Below are positions 39,001 through 49,263 of a stretch of DNA of 64,000 nt, in pieces; within the stretch, counting starts at the first letter, position 1; the number at the start of each line of letters is the position of its first letter. The notes beneath the pieces are model-generated. The model was not told the DNA's origin, searched no databases, and saw only the letters and a list, made by a program, of their open reading frames with translations. A program made the position numbers and the translations under genes. This DNA comes from Opisthocomus hoazin (lineage: Eukaryota > Chordata > Aves > Opisthocomiformes > Opisthocomidae). The stretch is taken from the NCBI RefSeq assembly GCF_030867145.1, contig NC_134428.1, positions 9,548,001 to 9,612,000 on the forward strand, written 5' to 3'.

Positions 39001-40459
39001 GCTTATAAATAAACGGGGCTACCTGTGATCTAAAGGTCAGCTAATCTGCATAGCATCATCATGCACAGAAAACAAAATGTCAGAGAAACCAGCTATTTTG
39101 GTTGCGTCAGTACTTTGACAGAGACCTAAGCCTGAAGCAGACTTCCACGAGCAGCAGATTTTCAATCTAAAAGAGTTTCACACAAAATAAAGGTACCCAA
39201 ATAATTTTACAACCAGTTAGCCAATAGGTAGTACATGATCAACAGACAAATAGCCAAGGACTTTTGCCCTTGCTCCAACTCTGTTCAGTACATTACTGAA
39301 TTATCCGTGAAATACAGGCAGCCGTTACTGATACAGTGTGTGCTCGGCCATATTTGGTGCCAGGAACAGCATTAATGGCAGGAACGGATCTGGAAAGCTG
39401 GGTAATATCAGTTTATTTGAGCAAAGTGCTCTGAATCGCTGCAGATGGCATGCTGCCCATCTGAGGACCAAGCACACCGGTCATGCTAAGAACATAGACG
39501 ACAGTAATTTGGCACCAGCAGTTGAGAAAAGGAAACAGGGAGGTTTGTACAGAATCAGCCTCCTCATGAGATGCTCACACTAAGATGGGGGAAGCAATCC
39601 AGGGCTGCATAAATAGGAGATTAACAAGCAAGTGCAGGGAAATGGTGTTATTTTGGCACCCAGTATCCAAGTTACCATTGCAAAAATGCCGAGAGCAGCC
39701 CTGGTGACCATATTTCAAGGATAGCCTTGAAAATATATGAAGGATTCAGACAAGGCTCTGAAGTTCTGTCAGCTCTGGAAAAGTTGCCTGGCAGTAAGAG
39801 GCTTTTGCAGTTCAGGCTATGCCAAGAGGCGGCAGGGATAATTCAGTCATGGTCTACAATCACCTCCAAGAGGAAGAAACTCTGACAGCACGCAGCTCCT
39901 AGCCCAGCCAAAGCAGCTGCATTGCAGAAGCAGTAAATGAAGTAAATATTTTAAAGCAGAGGGCGAGCAGTCACTGGAAGCACAGCCCTGGGGCAAGACC
40001 GACTCCGCTCGCCTCAGCGAGGAGCATGGGTGATGTGCGGAGAAGGTGCCAGGGCTCAGGCTGGAGTTCCAAGCCCCAGCAGAAGGTGCAGGCAGTGTTT
40101 GGACCCTCAGCGTGGCACCTTCTGGCATGGACACCTGAGTAAGAGGGGCTCCGGGGGTCCTGAGCGAGAAACCCCCCCCCAGCTGTGCTTACATGCCCTC
40201 CCCAGCTGCCCCTGTCTCTGGCCTCCATGCGACAGCGTCCCTTAACAGCACCAAAAATGAGGTTAGTGGCAATGGGAAAACTTCCAAGAGAATCAAAGAA
40301 AAGCAGGCTTCACGGAGAGCACCTGGGGACCCGACTGCTCGGACTGCCTGCCAGGGGCATCTGCAACTCAGCGGACAACTGAGGTCTTTTGGGGTTTATT
40401 CCCGTATGCGGACACATGAACAACGTGAGGACGTGTTTGGGCTGTGTTGCTGTACCAGC
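33081..40459. other. Unique non-coding sequence, GC-rich in places, no gene recognised
   Basis: The sequence becomes more GC-rich toward the right. Long open frames at 33969-34544 (+), 35635-36219 (-) and 38372-38818 (+) have low-complexity Ala/Ser/Pro/Arg/Cys composition and no domain, as expected of chance frames in GC-rich DNA. A (CCCA/CTCA)n run lies at 33731-33753. No transposon is recognisable. Confidence 0.5.
33731..33753 (+). repeat. (CCCA)n-like short tandem repeat
   Basis: About five to six tetranucleotide units of CCCA with one CTCA variant. Short and imperfect. Confidence 0.75.
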
Positions 40460-40850
40460 CCACTGAGACCGCCGCGGGACGCAATGTGCTAAAAAAATGG
40501 CAGATCACACACTGGGCACACTGCCTCCGACCAAAAAACCCCCCGCACAGTGACTGAGCTCTGCAGCTGGAAAAGGGTCCCCAAAAACCGACAGCACCCT
40601 CCCGCAGCAGTAGAAAACCCCGCTGGGTTGCTGTCGGTTGCCTTGGAGAGCGCCAAGGTCGCGAGGCGAAGGCGAGCCCGACGGGGCCCACACTCCCCGT
40701 GCCAGGAGCGCAGTCATGGAGCTGGCGGGCTGCAAACCGCTCGTGACCTACGCCGCCAGCGTGGGCAGCAAGGCAGCCCCAGGCAACACTCCTCGAGCGG
40801 TCACACACACGAGCACACGCATGCTGAGCCGCAGCTCCAGCTCCTAGAAA
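40460..40850. other. CpG-rich patch
   Basis: CpG dinucleotides are much denser than in the surrounding DNA, with about 15 in the 150 bases from 40640 to 40790 (for example GGTCGCGAGGCGAAGGCGAG and CTACGCCGCCAGCG). Overlapping open frames exist on both strands but have no domain. CpG clusters can mark promoters or unmethylated regulatory elements; here no transcript start or first exon is identifiable. The patch is small for a classical CpG island. Confidence 0.45.
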
Positions 40851-41080
40851 ACGCAGCTGAGTTCCATACCGCTCATCGGGGTGGGGGTCGGCTGCCCAGC
40901 AGCTTCGCAGCCTCTCCCAGGGACCAACACTCAGCCCCACGAAGCCTCAGCAAACCCCTGGGCAGGGAGGAGCAGGACAAACCCCCTGCCCGCCAGGCTG
41001 AAGGCAGGAATGCTCATTTCTGTTCATTAGCAAGTCCTCTGGGGTCAGGTTATCATGCACGAGTGGAGCACAGGAGGACT

Positions 41081-41520
41081 CACAGAATCACAGGATGTTC
41101 AGGGTTGGAAGGGACCTCTGTGGGTCACCCAGTTCAACCCCCCTGCCCAAGCAGGGTCACCCAGAGCAGGCTGCACAGGACCGCGTCCAGGCGGGTCTGG
41201 AATATCTCCAGAGAAGGAGACTCCACAACCTCCCTGGGCAGCCTGTTCCAGTGCTCCGTCACCCTCAGAGGGAAGAAGTTCTTCCTCGTGTTCAGACGGA
41301 ACTTCCTCTGCTTCAGTTTGTACCCATTGCCCCTTGTGCTGTTGCTGGGCACCACTGAAAAGGGTCTGGCCCCATCCTCCTGACACCCACCCTGCAGATA
41401 TTTGTAGGCATTTCGAAGGTCCCCTCTCAGCCTTCTCTTCTCCAGGCTGAACAAGCCCAGCTCCCTCAGCCTTTCCTCATAGGAGAGATGCTCCAGTCCC
41501 CTCATCATCCTCATAGCCCT
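41081..41520 (-). mobile_element. CR1 LINE, 5'-truncated, young-looking
   Basis: Minus-oriented copy of about 440 bases. The 3' end is CACAGAATCACAGG at 41081. The minus strand keeps one open frame (to 41134) for the ORF2 C-terminus, with [38 protein letters not shown] and [10 protein letters not shown]. Apart from the 5' loss, the coding part is free of stops and frameshifts, which indicates a fairly recent insertion. Only the region downstream of the reverse-transcriptase catalytic core remains, so it is inactive. It is very similar to the copy at 44757 and is in the same orientation. Confidence 0.95.
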
Positions 41521-42413
41521 TATGCCTAATTATCAAGCCTTGATGCCTAATTATACTTAAACGAACTGCCCTCTCCAGTCACATGTCCATTGTGCTTTCT
41601 AAACTACGGTGGGTGCTTACCGCAAAACCCTCACACGCATTAGCCAGGGGGACGGCACATGTGGTCTCATCGCAAGGAAGGAGAAAAAAGCCACGCACGA
41701 AGCGTCCGGAGTGATGAGACAATGTTTCACATGTCCAAACAGCAGCTTTAATTCAAGTTTGGGATTTGATAAAAGGCTTTGACTAAAAAGAAGTAAAGGC
41801 TGGCACTGTGAAAGAATATATTGCTCATAATGGAGGTCTGCAGCATGAGATCTTTTCCAGGCAAAAACTATCTGTAACAACAAATGATCTAAAAAATTCA
41901 GTATCCATGTAAGAATCCACCTGCCTCCATAAGATGAGAGTTGCAAACGGATTAGGTTTAAAACAATCTCAGGAAAAAAGAGAACTCATTTTCAGTTAAG
42001 TTCCCCCATACCCTGCCCTCTCAAATCACTGTGACGAGCATCTGTACAGTCTCCAAAATCCCATTATCTCCCTGTTCTTGTCATAAATTCAGCAGTGTTT
42101 CTTTGATAAATTGCATTCGTTTCTATCACATTACTTCACTAAAAATCACGAGTCAGAGTTCTTCTCAATTGAAGCCCACATCAGTAAATTGGATTTATAA
42201 ATACAATTGGAATATATACATGTATATGGTATAAACATAGTATATGCACATATAGATGCAATCATGATGCGCCATTACCAAAACAGCACTATCCTTTCTA
42301 TAACTCTTGAAGAGCTTATTGTCCTCTGTGATTCATGTGGTTTTGGGAGCTGTGCTTGTCACCCAGAGCTCTCTACCTCCTTCATTTTGCTGGTTAAAAT
42401 AGTTTTGTTTGGG

Positions 42414-42443
42414 TTTTTTTTTTTGTTTTTTTTTTTTTTTTTT
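42414..42443 (+). repeat. Poly-T tract (A-rich on minus strand)
   Basis: Thirty bases of T with a single G interruption at 42425. It could be a retroposon A-tail on the minus strand, but the DNA to its right carries no recognisable gene, poly(A) signal or SINE body, so I treat it as a simple homopolymer. Confidence 0.8.
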
Positions 42444-43309
42444 AGTTTGTCTATGCAGTAAGTTATTCTGGAACAGTTATTCTTGTGCAGATGCCCTTAG
42501 TCTGAAAAGAAAAGCTTTACCATGGCATTCCCTGCCTCCAACTCGCACGCCACAACCCTGGCATCGCTGGTAAAGCTCCTCAGTCAGAGAGTGCACTCCC
42601 ACGTGAGCTGTGGGTTGATGCCTTTCCAGGGGGTGACTGGTCCAGCCAAGAGGAGACTGCACAACCACCGTCACGAGATGCAAGCACCCCATTGTCCATC
42701 TTGTGTTCTTCACCACATCTGTAAGTTAAACGCTGCTCGGTCGCCCATTTCACCGACAAGCAGCTGAAGCGTACGTGGGAACAGAGATAATTCCTGTGTC
42801 TGAGGGACCTGGACACTCAAATCACACAGGCAGACTTCCACACCAGCTTTTTGGGAAGACCACAGTGGCTTCAGCAACTTGCCTGGGCGTGGGAAAGGAG
42901 CCTGCAGCCATGCAGGGAATTAACCCCGAGTCCAACTTTGGAACTGGCCACTGCTATTCTCCCACTTAGCACAAAAGTGGTTCTTCAGGAAAAGTTTCGC
43001 TGCAAGACTTTATGTTCATATGAATTTACTTAAGATTAGCTTGTGCTGTACAAGCATGTAGGAAACAAGCAATTAAGGAAAAGCATAGAAGAGCCAGCCA
43101 TTTTTTTTTTCCATTTGCTTAAGTTTGTTTTTGCAGTAGCCTGGGTGGTGAGAGCCGCAGGCCAGGGAAAAGACTTCTGCATGGAACCCAAGGCTGCCAG
43201 AGCTGCCCCAACCCTGCACGCCACCCATGGGTTTATCTTTCCTTGATTAACAGCAGTTTTGGGAAGCCTCAATGCCCCTGCTGGGACAGCAGCAGCCAGG
43301 AAGGGGAAC

Positions 43310-43540
43310 CCAAGCAGCCCGAGGGCACGCCGGCAGCAGCGCCAGGGGCTTCGCGCGCAGCGTCGTGGGCGCAGCTCCAGATGTGCTTCTGCAGCCTCGG
43401 ACCCCTCGCCTGGCGAGGAGGCAGCGGATGAGTCATGGCTCTAGGTAGGTCAGGCTGCGCCACGCTGCTGGTGAGAACACGCTGAGCGGCCCCGAAAGCA
43501 TCCCCACGGGAGACGAGCAGCCCGCTCGCCTCTCTGCCCA
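43310..43540. other. CpG-rich patch with an AP-1-type motif
   Basis: Roughly 20 or more CpGs occur in about 230 bases, including TTCGCGCGCAGCGTCG, against a CpG-poor background. A TGAGTCA heptamer (AP-1/NF-E2-type core) lies at about 43429-43435. Dense CpG with a transcription-factor core is compatible with a small regulatory element; function is inference only. No first exon or start site is recognisable. Confidence 0.4.
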
Positions 43541-44756
43541 GCCAGCAAAAATGAAAATCCAGCCAGCAGCTTTATAGCCTCGTTATTCAAAAAATAAAAT
43601 GGAAATCAACTTTAGAGCGACGCTAACTAAAACTTTCTGAAATAAAGCTTCCATTGAAAGGGAGGCTGAAAGCAGGTATTTCTGCAGCTGCTGCATCCAC
43701 CACAGTCCTTACCCCGAACCCCCCAAGGGACCTGCTGCCTCCCCCTGCTCCAGCCTTGCGCTCCTTGCTCGAGTTAAAATAAAAGGGAAACATCATTGAT
43801 GGCGAAGACGGGCTTGCTGGGAGACCAAGCTCCTAAGGTCAAGTCGCACAGGTTAATTAGCACATCAATTAAGAAATGTGTTGCGCAGTAGTACAAGGCG
43901 CAACAGCAGCCCTCTAACACAGCACAGCAGAAAGGTTCTGGGAATGGAAACGGATAAAGAACCAGGGAGCAAGGACACGAGATTTTGCCGTATCTATGGC
44001 CCCTGGTGCAGACAGCCTCCATAACCAAAGCAAATTAAAACATTTACCTTGTTCCTACCATAGCGCCTCTTTCTTCCATGATTAATTTTTGTTTTCTACT
44101 AAAGCATTGGGACATATTTTCAACATATTTCCAAGTCAGGCACCTAAACTATGTTTCAACCACACTATTTCTGGGGACAAACTATAGCTCCACTATCAGG
44201 TCAACCCCTCAACCCCAACACCACCTATCATCACAGCAGGAGAAACCCATACGTCTGCAACCAGCCTCCGTCCCACATTGCTCCCCTCACCCCAGGCAAG
44301 ACCTTAGGACGATGATGACATCATCAAAATATTTATTTTTTAGAATTATTTCCATTAATTTATAAAGAGCCATGAATTAAATGCGTCCTTTGAAAGAAAC
44401 CCAGAATGCGAGAGGTCAAAGTGTGTTTGAGTGCAAAGTAATACACAATTCCACTTGGTTGCCTGAATTCTTGAGGCTCCTTCTTATCTGAGGATGGTAG
44501 AAAAGACTTGAATAAACTTATTCTTCTGAATGGATAAAAATGAAAAAGAACTTATCAGTAATACCAAGCCAGCCTGTCGGAAAAAAGTGGGGGCAGGGAG
44601 GGAGAGAAAAAAACATGATTAATGATGCCTTAATCTTTTAATGCAATAATTTCTCCTTCACAGGACTTCTGGTAAATACCACAAAAAAGTCCCACCAGGA
44701 AAATCCCATGAGCATTAATCTTGCTGCTGGTCCCTGGCGCGTTTTTGGTGTGGCAG

Positions 44757-45195
44757 ATCACAGAATCACAGAATGGTCTGGGTTGGAAGGGACCTCTGTG
44801 GGTCATCTAGTCCAACCCTCCTGCCAAAGCAGGGTCACCCAGAGCAGGCTGCACAGGACCGCGTCCAGGCGGGTCTTGAATATCTCCAGAGGAGGAGACT
44901 CCACAACCTCCCTAGGCAGCCTGTGCCAGTGTTCCGTCACCCTCAGAGGGAAGAAGTTCTTCCTCATGTTCAGACGGAACCTCCTCTGCTTCAGTTTGTG
45001 CCCATTGCCCCTTGTGCTGTTGCTGGGCACCACTGAAAAGGGTCTGGCCCCATCCTCCTGACACTCACCCTTCAGATATTTGTAGGCATTTTGAAGGTCC
45101 CCTCTCAGCCTTCTCTTCTCCAGGCTGAACAAGCCCAGCTCCCTCAGCCTCTCCTCATAGGAGAGGTGTTCCAGTTCCCTCACCATCTTTGTAGC
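44757..45195 (-). mobile_element. CR1 LINE, 5'-truncated, young-looking
   Basis: Minus-oriented copy of about 440 bases, with 3' terminus ATCACAGAATCACAGAATGG. The minus strand is open from the copy's left part through its whole ORF2 remnant, with [57 protein letters not shown] and [11 protein letters not shown]. It joins unrelated sequence after CACCATCTTTGTAGCC. It matches the 41081 copy closely and has about the same 5' truncation point. The frame continues by chance into flanking DNA up to 45312, which is not part of the element. Confidence 0.95.
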
Positions 45196-48100
45196 CAGAT
45201 CGCAGTCAGATGCTCCCTCGGCACAGTGAGGGTATTGCTGGGACAGCAGACAGACATGAAAACTTGCTTCTGAGCCTGTGCTGCTTTCAGAGCAGAGTCT
45301 GCTCCAGCTCATAACATAGGGAACCCCAGCTGGAGCTCTGCCACCCCCTTACACACCGCCAGAATCCCGAAATTCCTCTTCTCCCCACATCAGCAGCTCT
45401 TCTGCTGAGCCTGAGGCCATTCCTGGTGCTCACCCACAGCAGGCCCAGGCCACCTCTTACTCGCTACTCCCCGTCTGCTGCATGGTGGGGCAGGACGGCT
45501 CCTTCAGGTTACTCACATCCTGCGTGAGCAGCCCTGTGGTCCATCCAGTCCCACCTCCCGGCCGGCGTGACGAGTGACGACCCACTGGGACCACATCCGT
45601 CACTCCTCTGCCTTCATCCCCACAGGGCAAGCAGCCCGGGAGGAGGTGGAGCCTAGCAGCCGCAGACAACAGATTTTACCCCACCACGAACTGTATCTAC
45701 CGATTTTAGGAGCATTGAGTGATGCAGCTGAGGGCTGGGGCTGCAAGCCAAAGCGTTACCCAACAGGCAACGCTTTGTGGAAGGGACCAACGGACAGGGA
45801 ATGGAAGGACAGGGATGGAGAGAGAGGATGGGTATACACGTGTAGATAGGTAGGTTTTCTTTTGACACATCCTTCGTCAATGGACACCAGAAGTAGGAAA
45901 AGTTTTTAAACCACTATGTAATTTCATTTAAATGCTCCAGTGTGCACACCCTTCATCCTCTTCTACCTTGTCTTAGCAGTAGCAGACCTTGAGGGCAGAG
46001 ATTTGAAGGAATAGGCAGCAGCTCTACAAAACCAAGTCCCAGAGCTCTCATTAGCCCTGAACACGCAACAACTGTCAGGCGAACACGAAACACCAAACAA
46101 GGCGTGCAGTTTTGCAAGCTGAACCAGTGCAAATGGGCAAGAAAAAGCCGTACGTGTGACACCGCCCGTGCTAGAGGTGCAGAAATTAGAGGAGAACTTC
46201 AGGAAGCGCAAACAGTCACGCAGGCAATCATGCCAGGGGTAAGGGCAGAGGAAGGGGATGGGCAGGAGCTGGAGGAGAAGCAGGTGAGCCGTGCTCACCC
46301 CACCACCCCGGGCACCATCCGTGGGCATCCCAGGGTGGAATTGCCAACTGCTGAGAACAGACATGGGATTGACAAACCCACAGCTGCTCTGGTAATTGCC
46401 ACCCAGCAAAAAGCTGCACACTGAAAACGTCCAAGCAATGTGTACCGGGGAACTGTACTGGGACAAGGCCACGGCCAAGCGCCCCAGCACGGGGATCGTT
46501 GGGTCCCCGCAGCAGCTCGGGGTGCTCTCTGAGTGCCACGTGAAAGCTCAACGGGGCACCGACAGTGGAGAGGGCTCAGCTAGAGCGAGCTCACAGGACA
46601 TACAGAGTAGTATCTCCAGTAAATCCCACGCACCGTTCCCGGCACCAATGCCTTCAGTTACAAAGAGCCTCACCCCAAGCGAAGGCCACTGGCAGAGTTG
46701 CTCCAGCTTGAGCAAATGCTGATTCCAACACTCCGCACACAGTTCCCCTTACAGGCAAGGGCCACACGCACAGACAAAAACCTCCTTTCACCAACACATG
46801 CTAAGGAAAGGAGACCAGTGGGGAGCTATGTGATGTCTTCATCGCCTTTCATCCCGTTTAGGCCAATAATTTCCAGTTTTACAGGAACCTACAGAAGGGA
46901 TCACATACAGGTGTTGCCTATGTGCCCTGGGCATCCCCGGATATCTGCTTGGCAGAAGATTAAGGTGCTTGATTTTCTCACAGTCCAAAGTCTATGCCAT
47001 GAACTCAGACCATCAGGTATATGGCACCCGTGACATTCTGGTTCTAGAGGGGGTGCTGGCATTTTAATCCAGTTTAAAAACTCACCTTGCTGTTCCCAGC
47101 ATCTCCCCCTACATCTTCAGACTTCCACCTCACTGCATTTTCCCCAGTCATTTTAGCACATCCCCACACGTCCCCTTCTCATCCTCCTCAAACTGGCTTT
47201 ACCGCACCCTGCTTCGCATTTGTTGCCCCCAGACTTTTCTCTTGCTGGCCAAGAATATCCAGAAAAATAAACTTCTAGAAGGCAAAAAATTTGCTTTCAT
47301 AAGTAAGAAAGTGCTACCCTGGGACAGGTCTGTTTTCTGCAGCATGTCAGTATCTAAATACTAAGCATCTTTGCTTCTTTTTCTAACCCCTTCCCTGACT
47401 TGCAAGCCTTTGAAGGCCAGGCTGTATGACATGCAGTGACCCAAGGGACAGAAAGAGTGAACGCGCTTGGATGGGCCAAATATCCAGCACCAGAAAGGCT
47501 CAGCAACAGCATGGCCTACAAGGACAAGAACCAGGTGGGCAAGTGGTGGAACTGGTGAGGGAGCAGACCAGCGGATCTGACCCTGCTGCAGCTTCCCGAA
47601 ATACGCAGCACGTATTTATCAAGACAACATTAAGGGACCAGCACTTTATCCAGGAGAAAAGACTATTTTTAAGGTTGCAGAGCTCAGAAACCCTAAAAAA
47701 TTCCACTGATGTGATTTTCTTCTTCCCTCCCCTTCTCCTCCCATTCCTTTCCTGCCCCATTCAGAGACCAGAGTTTGACAGAATTACAGCTAAAGATCCA
47801 GGCTCCCGGCTCCGACTGCTGAAACTTCGCTCTCTGCGTTAATTTGGAGTGGGCTTTTGCAGACCGCAGAGTGCCATCTAGACGAAGGAAGCAGGAGCTG
47901 CTGTGAACCAGCCAGCCGGAGGTAAGCAACGCTCCAGGGATGCTCCACAGCAAGCCGCCGAGATGCTTTGCAGAACTGCTCTTCGCCGGCTGCAGATGTC
48001 CCGTGGCAATTTTTGTAAAGTGCTAAAATCTCCTGTGGTTGAATGAGCAATGCTCTCAAACAGCTCGTGGGATGAGGCGAGAGCCCTGTTAGCTCAGCAT

Positions 48101-48638
48101 TCAAATATTTATGCATTCTTGCAGAGAAACTTTTTAGGTCCTTATTTTTTCCAGGCTTTTTAAGGGTTCACCTGGTTCAGACCGACACTGAATCCGGACA
48201 ATTTTGAGGCCAGGTTTCCAGGCAGACCCTCGTTAAAGGACACATCTGGATGGGCGCAACTGGACCTGAACGAGGTCCTGCACATAAATGAATGAATTCT
48301 TTACACACGTACAAATATTTGCCGGGGGCGGGGATATTAGAAGGCCTATGCTCTATGACCTGTTTAAGACAGGCTAAAAATCTTGCCTATACCACGAGCA
48401 GAAAAAAATCTGTCCCAGCTACCTGCAGCGACGCAGCAGGCAGCAGCTGCTGCAGCCAAGGGGACTGCTCCAAGAGACCATGCTCCCACAGACCTGCCGG
48501 GCAGCAACGAGGAACCAAGCACCACATACACCGATATCCTGTCCTCCTGTCTCAAGAAGGCAACCATGTACTTAATAGACCAACCATCCTTCTTTCTGTA
48601 AAAAGTAGTAGGAAAAGTGCAGGAAAGCCTCTCCTGAC
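45196..48638. other. Non-coding sequence between CR1 copies
   Basis: Moderately GC-rich unique sequence. Overlapping frames of 70-175 codons on both strands (for example 45963-46490 minus and 47426-47842 plus) have no domain or splice support. The open frame beginning at 48292 is chance sequence running into the CR1 at 48639. Confidence 0.55.
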
Positions 48639-49263
48639 TTGTGCCCTGGTTGCCAAGGCCAATGGGATCCTGGGGGGCATTAGGAGGAGTGTGGCCAGCG
48701 GGTCGAGGGAGGTTCTCCTTCCCCTCTACACTGCCCTGGTGAGGCCTCATCTGCAGCACTGCATCCAGTTCTGGGCTCCCCAGTTCAAGAAAGATGAGGA
48801 GCTACTGGAGAGAGTCCAGCAGAGAGCTATGAGGATGAGGAGGGGACTGGAGCATCTCTCCTACGAGAAGAGGCTGAGGGAGCTGGGCTTGTTCAGCATG
48901 GAGAAGAGAAGGCTGAGAGGGGACCTTCAAAATGCCTACAAGTATCTGCAGGGTGGGTGTCAGGACGATGGGGTCAGACCCTTTTCAGTGGTGCCCAGCA
49001 ACAGCACAAGGGGCAATGGGCACAAACTGAAGCAGAGGAAGTTCCATCTGAACATGAGGAAGAACTTCTTCCCTCTGAGGGTGACGGAGCACTGGAACAG
49101 GCTGCCCAGGGAGGTTGTGGAGTCTCCTTCTCTGGAGATATTACAGACCCACCTGGACGCGGTCCTGTGCAGCCTGCTCTGGGTGACCCTGCTTCAGCAG
49201 GGGGGTTGAACTGGATGACCCACAGAGGTCCCTTCCAACCCCTACCGCTCTGTGATTCTGTGA
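48639..49263 (+). mobile_element. CR1 LINE, longest copy in the window
   Basis: Plus-oriented copy of about 625 bases. It starts inside ORF2 at CTTGTGCCCTGGTTGCC and ends with the 3' UTR and TCTGTGATTCTGTG. The frame is open across the element: [80 protein letters not shown] and [10 protein letters not shown], to a stop at 49207-49209. This is the thumb/C-terminal part of the reverse-transcriptase protein; the catalytic palm motifs and the endonuclease are absent, so it is inactive. It extends further 5' than the other copies and is in opposite orientation to those at 41 and 44 kb. Confidence 0.96.

Larger units (their letters stand above)
41521..44756. other. Non-coding sequence between two CR1 copies
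   Basis: Unique sequence with no recognisable exon. It holds an interrupted T run (42414-42443), a short T run near 43101-43110, and the CpG-rich patch at about 43310-43540. The remainder is AT-leaning. Confidence 0.55.

Noticed and set aside
40368-40940. 190-codon minus-strand frame over the CpG-rich patch
   Set aside because: CpG-rich DNA lacks stop codons; the product has no family resemblance and the plus strand is equally open.
40550-41383. 277-codon plus-strand frame
   Set aside because: Its right third is the antisense of the CR1 at 41081 and its left part is CpG-rich chance sequence.
42414-42443. Poly-T tract as the A-tail of a processed pseudogene
   Set aside because: No gene-like sequence or poly(A) signal lies on the expected side.
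48292-48638. Upstream part of the open frame leading into the CR1 at 48639
   Set aside because: It has no CR1 similarity; the frame is open by chance before the element starts.
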